Assembly: GCA_006937955.1 (NCBI GenBank)
Contig: SSNP01000069.1
Span: 1,790,764-1,854,763 of the forward strand
From: Pachypanchax playfairii
Taxonomy: Eukaryota; Chordata; Actinopteri; Cyprinodontiformes; Aplocheilidae
DNA: 64,000 nucleotides
Direction: 5' to 3'
The notes beneath the pieces are model-generated. The model saw nothing but the letters and a program-made list of their open reading frames with translations, did no database searches and was not told the DNA's origin. Below, in pieces: positions 63,126 to 64,000 of the stretch (position 1 is its first letter; each line of letters begins with the position of its first letter). A program made the position numbers and the translations under genes.

Positions 63126-64000
63126 TATCCTCACACTGACTTTGAACCAGAACCAGTTTTTTTTTGTGTTCTTGCAGTATGTGAAGGTTTTAGTCTCTCT
63201 TACAGCTCAGTGTGACACTGATGTCAGTCTTTGTGGTTCATGTCTTTCCAGTCGATGGTATCGCTTAGAGACACGACAGCTTTCAGTAAAACCTCAGTCC
63301 AATAAATAGAATTACTGACATATTTATTCCCTTCATTCATTTTGGACAATCAGTTTGCTTGAATGCAGAATGGAAGGGTCAGTCATCACCTTCACCTGTG
63401 ATGTAACAAGCTAACCAATTAGAGCAAAGTTTACTGTTTACAAACAAGGTCAGAACCAGCGGCGCTAATGCAGTTGATTTGATTGTCTTTCAATGCACAA
63501 CATTAATTTACTGTTTCTTTTTCTACAGTAGCTGTAGAAAAACCAGGTTATGGTTTGTGGTGTTGTATTTCACAGCACCTCCCCCACATTAGAACTACAC
63601 AAATACTTTCATAAGTTATAACCTCGTTTCAATCTTTTTATTGTCACCATTTCATTTGAGCCACATTAATGTATAAAGGTCACCTTTTGGGGGGGGAGGC
63701 TAAAAACAAAACTGGAAAAAGATGCAGTTACTTTCTGAATGATATACAGTCTAAGTAGTTTAAAACAATCTGAGCTCCTCACACTTTCTTTGTAGGCTTA
63801 CTGATGAGAGGAAAACTTGTTCTAAATGTACAAGATATCAAATTGCAACTGGACTTTCAAGACCTATTAAACAAAAAAACTAGTTCTAAAAAAACATTTT
63901 TGCTGAGATATCCTAAGAGGACAAAATTAATGATTAGGTTTTTTGTTTATTTTTAGTACTTGGGTGTAAAAATAAGTAGGCCATATTTAGTATTTAGTAT
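63126..64000. other. Intergenic, nothing recognised
   Basis: No gene or element recognised to the end of the window. Confidence 0.4.

Overview
This window is nuclear DNA from a ray-finned (teleost) fish. Its genes are split by GT-AG introns, its intergenic DNA is packed with fish-type transposons (L2-like LINEs, Tc1, Harbinger, hAT, TTAA-target elements, tRNA-derived SINEs), and the three recognisable host genes are vertebrate orthologues. No bacterial, phage, CRISPR or operon-like system is present.

Layout. (1) Bases 1-6549: a deleted LINE, a SINE expanded into a 30-bp minisatellite, a GC-rich 67-bp minisatellite, two fold-back elements, and sequence that is probably the first intron of wnt4. 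(2) Bases 6550-10142 (+): coding exons 2-6 of wnt4, a secreted Wnt ligand. The signal-peptide exon was not found and probably lies upstream of the window. Bases 10571-12495 repeat about 8636-10560 exactly, across a 10-N gap. I read this as a false duplication in the assembly, so the second set of last two wnt4 exons is probably not real. (3) Bases 12.5-34 kb: no host gene. This part holds a 42-bp minisatellite, L2 LINE remnants, a structurally intact Tc1 element with an uninterrupted 340-residue transposase, a Harbinger element holding a poly-C tract and a 359-N gap, a hAT remnant, a 324-bp tandem duplication and a decayed second Tc1-like transposase. (4) Bases 35786-48.3 kb (-): cdc42, complete at 191 codons over five coding exons, with a 5' UTR acceptor and a probable distal promoter and first exon near 48.2-48.3 kb. 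(5) Bases 48970-54.7 kb (-): snrpe (Sm protein E), complete at 92 codons over five exons, with a poly(A) signal. Its third intron carries a second Harbinger element, an L2 fragment and a small TTAA-flanked element with its own short ORF. (6) Bases 54.7-64 kb: a palindromic AAT/ATT tract, a degenerate minus-strand LINE split by a 1.1-kb TTAA-flanked insertion, more L2 and SINE fragments, and no host gene.

The genes do not form a functional unit. Wnt4 is a developmental signal, Cdc42 a small GTPase acting on actin and polarity (also used in non-canonical Wnt signalling), and SmE a core spliceosomal protein. wnt4 and cdc42 are also neighbours in mammals, so their linkage here is conserved synteny. 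The most useful observations are the false wnt4 duplication, a possible extra wnt4 intron at an AG|GT junction, the young Tc1 copy, the CWG target duplications of the Harbinger pair, three TTAA-target element families with purine-rich AGG/AGAGG ends, and minisatellites that can be traced to SINE-like sequence.
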